Position numbers and translations under genes: made by a program
Origin: Leucosporidium creatinivorum
Taxonomy: Eukaryota > Basidiomycota > Microbotryomycetes > Leucosporidiales > Leucosporidiaceae
Direction: 5' to 3'
Length of the DNA stretch: 64,000 nt
NCBI GenBank assembly: GCA_001600635.1
Contig: BCKL01000016.1
Span: 486,449-550,448, forward strand
Part shown: positions 1 through 11,714 of the stretch, piece by piece
Position numbering within the stretch: the first letter of the stretch is position 1
Layout of the letters: each line of letters starts with the position of its first letter
The notes under the pieces: model-generated
What the model was told of the DNA's origin: nothing
Seen by the model: only the letters and a program-made list of their open reading frames with translations
Database searches by the model: none

Positions 1-739
1 AAGCTGGCGAGCGGCATCCAAGCGAATGGGGTTAGCGTGCCTCCGTCCCGAGAGGCTGAGAGAGGAAGGAGCCTGTAACCCGTTTGGAGACTGCCACGCC
101 CTATCGCTTCCGCTGGGTTTAGCTGCCTCGGCGCTCTGGATACCTTGCTACAGCACCCCAAAACCTCGCCCCAAACTGCAGCCGCTGGCGTCGAGCAGCT
201 CTCGAGAGAACAGGCGAGGAGGCTTGCAGGCGAGAGTAACGTTGAGCGGGGGGCGAAGGCTTGGAAGCAACTAGCTCGAGGCATGGATGTAGGCGAAGCG
301 GTGGGGCAGCTTCTGGCGTTGAACTGTGAAGCCTGGCTGGAGTGAACGTTGGCGGTCAGTCGGCCGAGGTGAGGGAAGAGCTCCAAGTCCCCTTCCGAGC
401 CGACTGCTCGATTCGACCGAGGCTGAGACGGGCAAGCGGGAGGGAAGCTGCGACCCAGAGGTCAAACTGCGCGTTCTGTAGACGGCGAAGGTCGCGCTCA
501 TTCGACAAAGTGCGCTCAGTCAAGCGGAGGCCTGCGAGATCCGAGATCGGCGAAGTCTCTTTCCCTCGCATCTCTTCGCCGAACGTGCTCTGCAGACTGC
601 TGTCGTGTATATGTACTTGCAAATCAGTCGTTCACAGACGCAAACGCTAATCATAAGGGGAAGGAATCACAACACACAGGTATGCGAGAGCTATGCTAAG
701 TAATACAACGTCCGAGGCGAAACCGGCCCCGAGTCTTCC
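1..739. other. Left edge without a supported gene
   Basis: Short open frames occur on both strands, but none shows a recognisable domain, splice-site pattern or homology. The right part is presumably the 3' untranslated and terminator region of the white-collar gene, which ends at 740 on the minus strand. Confidence 0.5.
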
Positions 740-3700
740 TCACTGCATCCACGACGCTGGACCCTCGCTCGTGTCCATAGGTCCTCCTCCAGGGTACGGC
801 GAGAAGGCGGGAGACCTCGAGTTGTGCCCACTCGAGCCCGAGTTGGACCTGCTGCCCGCGTCGAATCCTCCGGGACCGCCTGCTGCTGCTCCCTCGCTCG
901 CCTGGCGCTGAGTCTTGGCCCAGCGAAGTCCGCAGGCGTTGCAGAGCGTCTTGACTCCCGTTGGTCCAGCTCGCCATCTGTGGAAGAGAGGAAGAGGAGA
1001 GATTAGCTCGCCGCTGAAAGGAAGGCGAAGCGGGGAGAACTCACTCGGGCGAATCCATCCTTCCGCAGTTCGCGCAACCACGTCCTCGGTTCGACTTGTT
1101 GGAAGCACGAGAACTCGTCTCCGAGGAGGTGCGCTTGGTGAGTCGAGGCTGCGAGCCGGTGAAGCCACGCTTGCGACCCATGGCGAGGACGTGCTCCTTC
1201 TCCTCGCGCAGCTTGCGGTTGGTGTTTTGCACTGCGAGTGATCAGGTGTCAGTTGACAACTTCGGATCCAGCAGAGTCGACAAAGACTCACGCTGATGCA
1301 GCTCAAATTGCCAACTCGTCGGCCTCCTCGACTCGAGCTCGTCAAAGACGTTGTCGTTGACGGTGCTGGGGTGGGGGAGCTGCTTGAAGGTGCTCTGGAA
1401 CGATGCGCTGGACGATGAGTGGCCAGTCGAGGTCGAGTCGGCCGAGGGAGAGCGTCCAGGGTTGTTGAGGGCAGGGTAAGCGGGAGCGAGCGTGGCGAAG
1501 GGGCCGACGTTCTTGCGCTGCTCCGAGTTGACCTCGTTGGTTTGAGCGCTGTAGAAGAGGCGAGTCAGCTCATGCCACCGTTCAGAGAATGGGAAGGCGT
1601 ACATGATGTTGACGTGCTGAGGTCCGCTCGTCGGCTGCATAAGGTCGTCGGGCTCGTCGATGTTGCGAGGGTAGAAGCCTGGTGGGAGAGGCGAGTCAAA
1701 CTCCGCATCTTCGGAGCTTTGTAGGCGGCTCGACTCACGAGTGACGACGTCCGAGTAGCCTCGCTTGCTCCTGATGCGGTAGCGAACCGTCGAGGCCGTG
1801 CCCTGAGCGCACTGAGCGAGAGCTTGCTGGATGGCAGAGACGTGCTCGGGTTGCGCGAGCGTGAGAATCGAGGATCCCACTGCGGAAGGAGCGCCGAGGC
1901 AACGTCAGCGGAGCTCTCGTAGCCTTCAGAGCCGAGGTGCCACTCACTCAGATCCTGCGACGAGAAGCCGAGAACGGTCTGCACGGCAGCGGTCGTCGCA
2001 AGAACAACTCCCTTGGGGCTGAGGTTCATCCAAAACTCGACCTCGCCGAGTCCTCCAGCCTGGCGCAAGTCGGTCCAGGACATCTTGAGGACCTCGCGAG
2101 GACGGCCGACGAGGATGACACACTTGCGACCCTTGCCAGGCTCGACTGCGGAGAGACGGGAGGGTTAGTCGAGTGAAGTGAGGGGCGAGGCGAAGAGCCC
2201 GACGTACTGTGAAGCTTGCCCGACGATTCGAGCCAGATGTAGCCCGAGTGCTTCCTCCTCACGCGGTAGAGCAGGCTGACGGTAGGGTTGGAGATGCTGC
2301 TCGTGTCCTTGAGGAGGCGCATGACGGGAACGACGTCGGAGGGATGGCACAGAGTGGGGAGAGTCTTGCCGATGAGCTCGCTGCGAAGGGGGCACGGGCA
2401 TCAGCTTAGCGCCGAGGAAAAACAGACTAGGAGAGCTCACTTGGGCTGGTACTCGAGAACACGCGCACAGCTTGGCGAGCAGTAGAGGAACGAGCCCTTG
2501 AGACTGAGGACGTGGACGAAGTCGTCGGACTGGAAGCGAGGAAGCGTCAGCCCTGCGAAACCGAGACAGAGCGAGGCAGGAAACTCACCTCCATCAGCAG
2601 AAGCTTGTGGAATGCCCTCTTCTCCGCCTCGGTCTGCAGCCCATCCACGCCCTTCGACGAGACGAGGTTGAGCGCCTCCGACTCGGTGATGGGCTGACCC
2701 TCCGCGATGCCGGCTCCCGACCCATTGGCGTTGTAGCCAGTCGTCGCTGGAGCCGTCACTCCGTTTGGCTGCATCACAGGCTTCTCCTCCGTCGCCGACG
2801 TGGGCTGCTCCTGCCATGCCGCTTCCTCCTGAGCCGCCGTCGCCTCGTTCTCGATCGACTGCATCGACACGGTGGTAGCGGCAGATGCGCGCTGGGCGTT
2901 GGAGGTGAGAGAGTAGTTGATGACGTAGGTACCGTCCTTCATGCGGTCGAGGATGGCGTTCGGCTGGTCGACGAGATCTGCGAAGGTTCGGCGAGGGTCA
3001 GCTTTCAAGCTCGTCGAGAGGTTCGAGGAGGCATAAGACGCACCGACTTGGAATCCCACGAGATACGCGACCTCGTCCGAGTCCCAGCAGATCGGTACGC
3101 TGCACGAAGGAGCGAGGTCAGCGAACCGAGCTCGGCGAGAGGCGCTGAAGTGACACTCACATCGTGACCAAGTTGATGAATGGCTTGCCATCCTTTTTGT
3201 AGTTGATGAGCGACGACTGGCTCTCCTTGCCTTGAGCGATGTGCGTCCTCATATGCCACTGCACGAGTGAAAGATGAGCCGAGAGTTAGCGAAGCGTCTA
3301 ATGCCGAGGGGGCAAAGCACAGCAACTCACAGCAGCATTGCTGTCGGTGTACTTGCGAGGAGCTCCCTGTACCGTCTGAGCGTCTGGAGACTGCAGGAAG
3401 CGACCTGTAGGGTTTTGCGCAAAAAGGTTCGTAAGCGCTCAGCCCAACCGCGCCGTAAGGCCTCGAACTTACAATTACGCCCAATAATCTCGGCAGACGC
3501 GTAACCCGTCATCTTGCAGAAAGTCTCGCTGGCAAAGACGATGGGTTGGTCCCAACGTTTGGCATCGACGACGAGGAAAGCGCAGCTCGTATCGACGGCG
3601 CCGATGGAGAGCTGAGGGTTCGGCCGAGCGGCGACCCTCGCGAGAACGCCGAGCATGTCGAAGCCGCTCGAGGAGTAGAGTCCGGCAAAGTTGTTGGTCA

Positions 3701-4506
3701 TGCCGTTTGGTGGAGGAGCGGGTAGACCGAGCTGGGATGGGTCGAACTCGTTGGGACCGGGCGCCGAGGGAGGGAGAGTGATGCTGAGGGGAGGGGGTTT
3801 GTAGCCCGTGTTGGAAGGGGGGTTGACCGAGATGACAGAGGAGCCGTACGGCGCGTAGATGGGGCCCGACTGATTGGTCGTGCTGGAGCCGTACGGGACG
3901 TAGAGCGAGCTCGAGTCGGTGGAAGCGGGGACTGGAGGGTACGGCGCCGAGCTGGTGGAAGCGACCGTGTCGCCGCTGTTCGAGTGGTGACGAAGCTGGG
4001 GCTGTTGCTGCTGCTGTTGCTGTTGGTGGTGTAGAGGCTGCTCTTGGTAGCTGGGCTGTTGGTAACCACCGTACTGAGCCTGAGGCGTGTTGACGGGCGA
4101 GGCGCCGAAGCTAGTCTGCTTCAGCGTGTCGTGCATGCTATTGATTACCAACGAGTCAGTTCACAGCTCCTGTCGCAACAGAATGCACCTCTACAATCAC
4201 TCACCTGCCGCCCTGCACGACTCCAACGCCCGAATAACCATAAGCGTCGCCTGATCCAGCTTGGGCGAAGCGGGGGAGGATAAACTGGTTGGAAAAGCTG
4301 TTGGGGTCGAGTGCAGAAGGGCTGAGGCCGTAGCTGCCTCCTTGTACACCCGAGCCTTGCCTGCTCAGCGTCGGGAGCGAGTCCTGGCTCCCCATCCTGT
4401 ACTGGCTCAGATTCGGCGCAGGCGAATAGCCGCGAAGGCCAGAGAGGCCATCCTCGCGGTCGTCGACGCCGCGGGACCAGTAGGCGTCTGTAGCATCCGA
4501 GTTCAT
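740..4506 (-). CDS. wc-1: White collar 1-type blue-light photoreceptor/transcription factor
   Basis: Multi-exon gene encoding roughly 950-1000 residues. The N-terminus (start at 4506) is Ser/Gln-rich with a polyQ run near 4000-4030. A LOV domain follows: an exon ending near 3480 joins the next to give GRNCRFLQSPD, the flavin-binding motif with its photo-adduct cysteine. Two more PAS-like regions follow (around 2400-2600 and 1900-2100), then a basic stretch. The C-terminus carries a GATA zinc finger split by an intron, CANC-X18-CNAC followed by GLRWAKTQ. White collar 1 proteins bind FAD through LOV, act with white collar 2 in the nucleus and activate light-responsive genes. Domain order and motif quality make this call firm. 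Retention of the finger is notable, because the Agaricomycotina homologues I know of lack it. Confidence 0.93.
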
Positions 4507-5463
4507 TGCCTAGAGGGGGCGGCGGGGAGCTGGAGAGTCGTCGGCGGCCGGCGATCTACGAAGGACGCGAGTGCTGGCTGGTGCTGGCTGCTGGGGATCG
4601 CTGGTCTTGTAGGGTGTTATCCCTGTGTAGCACAGCAGGGAGGGGGACCTGTAGCTTGTTGTAGGCGGCTGGGCGAAGACGAAGTGACGAGAGACGAGGT
4701 GGGAGCAGAACCTCGCCAGCTTCTCCTCGAGGCCTCGAGACGCCCGAAGGATTCGCTCTCCGCAAGAGCTTGCTTCCGGCTAGCTCCTCATCACTAATCA
4801 TTAATTCTTTCAGATTTTGATCTTCTACAGCTTGCCAACCTGCTCACCTACAGCACCGCAACTTTGCTCGTACGAGCCCACCAGAGGAGTCTTCCTGCTC
4901 GCCGGCGCTCCAAGTCCGCCGCTGACGGTGTTTGCCGTCCCTTTCAATCAAGCGAAAAGGCTCCAATTTGCTCATCCTTTGCGCAAGCCTGCAGGGCGAG
5001 GCTCCAGCCCATTTGTGCCCTTCTGACGACATTGGGCGGGTTCGGACTTGGGCTTGAACCGAGCGCCGTACTTTCCGCCGAGGCGAAGGCTAGGTGCTCT
5101 GACACAGCATAGTCTGTAGCTCTACAAGCTCTCTTGTACAACGACAAGCGGCCTGTATATTCTCAGCGAGAATAGTCGTAGCGAACGATCGGCGCAAAAG
5201 CTCAAGGGACCAGACATCCGCTGCGAAGAGCTGAAACAGCGAGACAGGTTTCTGGTGATGTAGCGAACCAGGGACTTTCTGCGGGGGTCTCGAGAGGAAA
5301 GTCGAGAGTGCTTTCGGTGCTCTACAGAAGCCTGGAGTGCGCTGCAAAGTTCCCGAGCGAAGGGTCACGGCGACCTCGGCGTTGATCTCAATTGGCGTAG
5401 GGTGGGCCGAATCGCTCGACGGGAGTTACAACAGATACAGCTAGCCCCCTTCATCTCGTCTCT
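4507..5463. promoter_or_regulatory. Upstream region of the white-collar gene
   Basis: About 950 bp between the start of the white-collar gene and the stop of TRAPPC13, both on the minus strand. It should hold the promoter and 5' UTR of the former and the 3' end of the latter. No coding frame or clear motif is seen. Confidence 0.5.
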
Positions 5464-7669
5464 TCAAGCCCCCTGAGCATGTCCACTCGCCACCCAAACC
5501 TCGGCCACAGTCTCCCACTCGCCAACGACCCTCGCCATCCTCTGCGCCCCCTCCTCACCCTTCTGATCCACGTCAACGTCCGCTTCAACCTCCTCACTGT
5601 CCAACAGCAGTAGCCTCAATCCTCCAACCCTCATCAACCCCACCTCGGTCGGCAAGAACCTCATCTTGAATGTTGAAGTCGCCGAACTCCGCCTGCTCGG
5701 CGGTGGCGGCGGGGGAGCGGGATCGGCGCTATTGGACTTGGCCGTGGGAGGTAGCGGAGGAGGAAGGAGGAGGAATTCGTCAAGGTGAACGACGGCGTTG
5801 CCGAGGCGGAGGATTGAGGAAGAGGGCTTGGGCGAGGGCGTTGGAGGCGAGGAGGAGGCGAGAGGGAAAGGAGGGGGTAGGATGATGGGGGATCGTGAGC
5901 CGGCTGCAGTGGAGGTTGATGGAGCGGCTGTGTCGACGAGAGGTTGAGCGCCGGCTGCCGCTGGAGCGTGAGGCTGCGAAGGGAGCGCCAAAGTCGTCGG
6001 CGCGGGCGAGGGTAGAGGGAGAGGTCCTTCTCCTCTTCCACTTGGCGCTCCCCCCGCTGCTCCTCCCATTGGCGTCCACTGAACATGCTGAGCGACCAAT
6101 CTGACCTTCCTCCTCTTCCCATTCGACGGCGTCAAGTCCCGAATTTTCACCGCGAAGTGCACCTCGAACGGCACCTCTCGGACAATCCTCGCGGACTTGA
6201 TCGCCTCGACCGTAAAGTCGAAACTCAGTCCCGTCGCATCGGGCATCGCGGCGGGTGGTGGGCCAGCAGGAGGAGGCGGAGGAGCGTCGGAGCCCGAGGG
6301 TCCCTGCTGAGCGGGTCGGTAGGGGGCGGGAGCTTTGATGGGGCTGCTGGTTGCTGGCGGTGGAGCAGAGGTTACGGCGGAAGAAGGAAGGGGTTTGTCG
6401 GCTACTGCAGGTGCGGAGGGGAGACCGAGAGGAGCTGGCGGCTGAGGGACTCGTCGACCGAGCATAGAGGTTTGAAGACGGCCGACTTCGCCGTGTGGTG
6501 TATGCCAGACGATGTCCTGGTAGTCATTAAAGCGGGAGAAGAGGTCAGCCGGCGTTCGCAATGCTAGCGACGACCTCGAGCAGCGCCGAGCGAGAGTGAA
6601 CTCACCAGTCGACCGAGACCTTGCGACGACCCTGGAGGCGCTATCGGCACCTGAGGTGTAGCCGAGAGGACAAAGACGAATTGCCGCACCGCCGCAGGAG
6701 GCAGCAGCGATTCGGTACCGACAAAGAGCCCTTCGTTAACGTCCTCCAGCTTCCAGCCGACTACGGGCTCGAATCGCATCCGCTCGAACCACATGGCCTG
6801 CTCGCACTGGTTCTGCACTTGAACCTCGAGGAATAGCTTGTTGCGTTCGGTGACGGAGAGGGAGGTGGTAGCGATGAAGGCGTTCGGCGAATGAGCCTTG
6901 GTTCGGACGCTCAGAGGATTGGAGACCTGAAGGGAGGCAGAGAGGTGAGCAATGATACGAGAGCTAAGGCGCGAACGTTCCGAAGCCTACTTGGAACTTG
7001 TAGACCTGTAGGGAGTTGAAGGGAAGGTCAGCGCGAGGCTCGGGCGAGCGGTAGCGGGCACTCGGCGAACGTACCTTGCGGAAGCTACGGCTGATGGACC
7101 TTCCTCCTTCCAGCGGTACAGCGTAGGTGACGGTGCAGACCAGCGAGTGCATTCCTAGCTCCTTGATCTCATGCGAGACCAAGCCCTCCATGCTGTCCCC
7201 CGGCGCGAGCACCTCGTTGGGCGCGGTAATGGTCTGCAGGTGGTGCTTGCTGCCCGCCGATCCAGCTGGGGCTCCTGCAGGTCCAGCGGTGTGCATCTCC
7301 ACCTTGAGGATGGGAGCGTTGACCGTCGTCGACGAGTCGGGCACTTGGGCCGCGTCGTTGGACAGCGAAAGTAAGGCGGAGAAGGTCTCGCTGTAGTCGA
7401 GTAGGTGTCAGCTATGACTTGGAAGGTTATCAGCTGCCAGCTCACCCCAGGTAGATGGTCCCAAAGGCGTTCGGCAGCTGCAGCGCGCCGCTCAGACCGT
7501 GATCGCGTCCTTCTGAAGCGCTGTTGAGCTCCAATGCCTGGAGAGCAGCACTGCCGAGCGATTCCTCCTCATAGTAAGGTGTGCTAGAGGGTACGAGCGA
7601 GGGACGAGCCGTTCGGAGCACCTTGAGCGCGAGGAGGTGCGGCTCGCGCGGCGGCGGAAGCGTGGCCAT
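5464..7669 (-). CDS. TRAPP complex subunit TRAPPC13 (DUF974) homologue
   Basis: Multi-exon. The start at 7669 gives an N-terminus with EPHLLALKVLRTARPSL, then LPNAFGTIYLGETFS across an intron, matching the start of the TRAPPC13 family. Later exons carry VSHEIKELGMHSLVCTVTY, FRK-VYKFQ-VSNPLSVRTK and DIVWHTPHGEVGRLQT, all family landmarks in the right order. A Pro/Ser/Ala-rich insert of over 100 residues (about 5750-6450) sits before the last beta-rich block and is longer than in animals. TRAPPC13 is a peripheral subunit of the TRAPP tethering complexes acting in Golgi and autophagy traffic. The VYKFQ segment is a 15-nt exon. The gene shares a 209-bp divergent promoter with the F-box gene at 7879. 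Confidence 0.88.
6991..7005 (-). other. 15-nt microexon of TRAPPC13
   Basis: Flanked by TACAG on its 5' side and GTAGG on its 3' side. It adds five residues, VYKFQ, between ...SRSFRK and VSNPLSV. Human TRAPPC13 has FFKFQVLKPL at the same place, so the tiny exon completes a conserved strand. Confidence 0.75.
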
Positions 7670-7878
7670 GGCTGTAGCTGTATCGAAGTCTACTGCAGAG
7701 CAGCAGGCGTAGAGTGCTGTCGCTGAGCGCCTGCGAGTCCTTCGGCCGTGCGAAGGCGGTTGCGAGACGAGCGAAGAGGCGGAGGTCAAGCGCCGTCTCT
7801 TGGATCTCGTCGCTTAGCTCTGACCACGTCGGCTCGCCCCGGTTCACTACAACAGCTTGATATCACAGAATCAGAAAG
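7670..7878. promoter_or_regulatory. Divergent promoter, TRAPPC13 / F-box gene
   Basis: Only 209 bp separate the two start codons on opposite strands, so both promoters must lie here. No specific site could be recognised. Confidence 0.6.
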
Positions 7879-9165
7879 ATGAAGGACGACTCAGCTACAA
7901 CACCGCCCTCGCCTTTCCGGCCCTTCGATCTCCTCCCCGACGAGCTGCTGCTCCACATCCTGGAGCTCGCCGTCCCGCTGCGTGACCTCAATGTGGACCT
8001 ACCGCTAGCGCACGAGAAGCGGCGCAGTATATTGCTGGCTCCAGCAATAGCTCGCAAGGCGCTGAGGACCGTTTCTCGACGTTGGAAGGAGGCGGTCGGC
8101 CGAGAGACTTGCCTGCTGCTCGAGTCGAGCGTGAGCTTGCCCAGCGGGTCGCCGATGCAGGAGGAACACAGTATACCGTCAAGACCAGAGATCAAGTCAC
8201 TCTGGGCTGACCTGCAGGGCATCGACCGCTGCGACCAGCTCGGCGCTGTCCTTCCCTCGCTTCCTGGGTTGGAGCAGCTGGAGCTCGGTAAGGCCATGTC
8301 GGCCGAGCGGGACGAGCCGCTATGGCGTACGCTGGAATCTGTCTTGCCGCAGCTGACCCGTCTGGCGTGCGGATGGATGCACTACAAACTGCTCGAGCCG
8401 TGAGTGTCGAGCGCTTGCCCTCGCTTTCGCCGAGGCTCGCAACTGACAGCCGTCCAAACATCGTGCAGACTTCTCACGAGCAAAACTTCGAAGCTACGAG
8501 AGCTCGAGATCAAGCTCATAGTCGAGCTACCGCCCGTATTGCCCACCTTTCATGCTTCCCTCCGGCGCCTTCACTTAGGCCTCCACTCCTCCTACCTCCC
8601 AGGCTCCTCCCCCTCCTACGACCTGCTCGGATACCTTATCCAAGGATCCAAGGCTACCCTCCGACACCTTCATATTGTCGCTGCCCCCGTGTCCACCCGC
8701 TCAGCGCAGCTTTCGGCGATGATCGAACCCGTCGCCGAGCGACTGTCCAGCTTTTCGTTCGATCTTATTGGTCTGGGACCGCAAGGGCCAGAGTGTCCTG
8801 TTCATTCCCTTCTCAGCCGCATGACCTCGCTCCACTTCCTCCGCATCAAAGGCTGTTGCCTGCCCTCCTTCCCCTCGACCTTCGCCTTCCTCCCGCACCA
8901 ACCCTCTCTTCGCACCCTCAGCCTCGAATGGGACCACAAGCGCGCACGAGACGGAAGAGACTGGAGCTGGGATGCTCTAGCTCATTCGCTGAGCGACGGG
9001 AACGAGACAAGGAGGGAGGAACTGATGGTCGAGGTCGAGATCTCAGGCGTCTTACGCTCCTACGACGTGGCGCAGAGGATGTCGAGGGTAGCGTTCGAGG
9101 AATCGGGAGTACAGAAGGTGCAGGTGTGGTTGAAGTACTGGGAGGACCCTTTCCGTGTGTACTGA
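7879..9165 (+). CDS. F-box protein
   Basis: Two exons (7879-8399 and 8469-9165) with a 69-nt GTGAGT...GCAG intron give 405 residues in frame. The N-terminus reads PFDLLPDELLLHILELAVPL followed by LRTVSRRWKEAV, a typical F-box that would bind Skp1 in an SCF ubiquitin ligase. The rest is a set of leucine-rich, weakly repeated strands and helices, as in fungal F-box/LRR-like proteins, ending YWEDPFRVY. No substrate can be named. Only 83 bp after the stop begins a copy of the 3' end of PMA1, so transcripts may end in a borrowed PMA1 3' region. The assignment as F-box is good; any function beyond that is unknown. Confidence 0.8.
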
Positions 9166-9248
9166 GGGTGAGCAGAACCGGCGAGGTCGGCGTCGTCTCG
9201 TTCCTCCTCGACCTTCGCCAGCGGGAAGGGAAGCCAACAAGCTACCAT

Positions 9249-9862
9249 CCCTCGGTCGCCCTCTTCGCCGCCTTCTGCCTCGCCCAGCTCATCTCGTCGA
9301 TCATCGCCGCTTTCGGAGACTGGGGCTTCACCTCAGTTGTACGTTAGAGACTTCGATTCTCGACAGCTCTCGAGCTCGAGCTGACCTTCTCCTTCTTCAC
9401 TCTTCAACAGGAGGGCATCTCGGGAGGATACATCGGAATCACCTGGATCTGGAACATCGTCTGGTTCTTCCCCCTCGACCTCATCAAGTTCGCCATGCGC
9501 GCCCTCATCAAGACCTACAATGCACGCAGGGGCAAGAGGGTCCCCGAGGCCATCAAGCACCAGGATGGCGTCCCCATGTCGCGCACTCAGTCCCGCCACG
9601 AGTCGCTCTACTCCAACCGTACGTCTTCACCGCTTCATTGTCTCGCTACTTCGGCGCCGAGCGCTGACCTTCGCGTTCCCTTCCCCTCCTCGCCTCGTCT
9701 TCTCTCTAAACAGGTGTCTCCTTCATCAAGAGGGCTCAGCGCTCGGTCGGACTCGGTGGCAAGCACGTCTCCATCTCCCAGAACGAGCTCGCGCGTTTCA
9801 GCTCCCACCAGGCTCAAGGAGCCGGAGCTACTCTCGCTCGCGCTTCCTCCCGCCCCCAGTAA
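9249..9862 (+). pseudogene. 5'-truncated copy of the PMA1 C-terminal region
   Basis: Begins at [13 protein letters not shown] of the proton pump and keeps its last exons, intron signals, stop codon (9860-9862) and 3' UTR in sense orientation on the plus strand. It lacks all catalytic domains and any visible promoter of its own, so it cannot encode a pump. Near identity to the parental gene at 12021 means the copy is recent or kept alike by gene conversion. Confidence 0.9.
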
Positions 9863-10168
9863 ATGGGTGTGCGCTTTTTTTTACCACTCGTAGCCCCCTT
9901 TGTACGAGTTCCCCCTTCCCCATCATCCATCCCATTTCACTAGATCTTCGCCATTCTTCTCCTCCCCCTTCCCCCTCTGCACTCCTTCCCAACGGTTTTG
10001 CGCTACTCTCCCTCGCTCTCTCTCTCTCCCTGACTGCTAATAACCGATCTCAAAGTACCTCAAGTATATAATGCACCCCCTTAACCCTAACCGTCGTCGT
10101 CGTCTGCCCTCCCTGCGAACGACCTGAGAGCCGAGCGAGAGCGAGAGAGCGAGTGAGCGAGCGCCGAG
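9249..10168 (+). repeat. Left arm of the PMA1 inverted repeat
   Basis: 920 bp that match the reverse complement of 11715-12634 base for base (coordinates sum to 21883), apart from two mismatches seen near 9340 and 9400. The arm starts abruptly inside a PMA1 exon and ends in PMA1 3' flanking DNA. The spacer is 1546 bp. Confidence 0.95.
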
Positions 10169-11714
10169 AGTTGAGTGGCGGACGCCTAGAGACTTACAGA
10201 AGTGTCGAGAATCGCTACTGAAGAGGTGCAGAACCCGGTACCGCCTGCTGCATCGTGTCGAGAGGGCCTGGCGAGGGAGACTGCCCGTCGAACGACCTTC
10301 TCGGCGGCAAGGTGCATGCACGAGAGTAGAAAAATGGGCGAAAAGCATCTCACAAGACTAGCGAGGGCTCATGGCGCTCGAACGAGCCGAGCGGGCCACC
10401 TCAGCGCTCGAAAGCACGGATTCAGGCGAGACGGCCGACCCAGTGAGCGCGACGTCGCGCTCGCGACTTAGCGAAAATCGCCCTCAAAAGTGGTTCTGAG
10501 CGGGTGGGGGGCGTTGAGGCTGCTTAGATACAGTTTGCGACTCTCACACTACACGAGAGGGTCTTAGGGAGATATCGGGTGGTGCCTACCCTGTATCGAC
10601 GCCCGATGAGCACTTTGTAAGGAGGAATTCCCCGCGCCGAGCAGGAGTCTGGAGCGACTTGAGTCAAGTACACGCTCTCATTGGAGCTCTTCAGGCTCAT
10701 ATGATGTCAATGGGCTGATTTTGCGCCTCGAGAGTCGCGCATAATGCGAAAGGTCGACGGGACGAGCCGAAAGGAGATGAGCTCGGTGCTCGGCGTTTCC
10801 GAAACCTGAGAGAGCCGTGCTGGAGCTGTCGTCGGTGATCGCATTCGATCCTCATTTGGCTCATCTCTCATTCTCCATCTGTCTTCCTGTATCCCCCGAC
10901 GTGGCTCACTCGCAACCTCGGCTGAGACCTCCGAGTTTAACACCACCGTCGCGTCTGACTTGGAGCGAGTCGACTTCACCTCACGCGAGGTTCAGCACCA
11001 ACCGAGTGGATCGAGAAACACTACGCTACAGTCAACCTCAGCTGGGTCTCTTCGTCCAGACGGCATCCGGGAAGCAGAGGTCGTGGGTGGAGGACGTCGG
11101 CGCGAGCTCGGCGAAGGAAGTGAGTCAGCAAGAAGCGACTGCGGGGAGCGCCGAAGCGACGAGACATGTCAGAGGGGAGCTGTAGATGCTGGGTCTCGGT
11201 TGATGTAGATTTGGGCTGCAGGAAGGACCTTGCACATTGTCCATTAGGCAAAGCTCGGCGCACCTTCGCCGACGTCTCGCTGCGCTCCGGGACTCTGCTG
11301 CGGCTCTGGACGAGCGAAGCCGCTGCACTGACAGCAAAGTACATCTTTTCATCGCTTCACAGCAGTCCTCCTCTGCCCCACCCCGCTCACTACTTGGCTT
11401 CTCCACCAGCGCCGAGCACGCTACACCCGCATTCGACGTACAGCTACGGTCCACGTCTTGCCGTGCGCCAGCAGATTACAAGGCTATGATAGTGTAGCTC
11501 CCAGCCAGCTTGCGAGCCGCCTGGTTCGAGTTGAAGCAAGGGGCATCGACAGGGCGAAGGGAGAGAGCAAGCGCAGCTCGACTTGCCTCGTTCGTCGCCG
11601 CTTCTCCTTGCCTTTGTGTTGATGTTTGCTCGCTGTAGCTTCGTTCGCCAAGGGACTAGCGAAGACGCTACAGCTCACTACATCGGCAGTCTTCACCGCT
11701 TGCTCAATTCTCGG
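10169..11714. other. Unique spacer of the PMA1 inverted repeat
   Basis: 1.5 kb with scattered short open frames on both strands. None has a recognisable motif or an exon/intron pattern supporting it as a gene. The part next to 11714 is presumably the original downstream flank of PMA1. Confidence 0.5.

Noticed and set aside
8322-9347. 341-codon plus-strand frame
   Set aside because: It overlaps the F-box exon in another frame; composition is Arg/Pro-rich with no domain, so it is a shadow.
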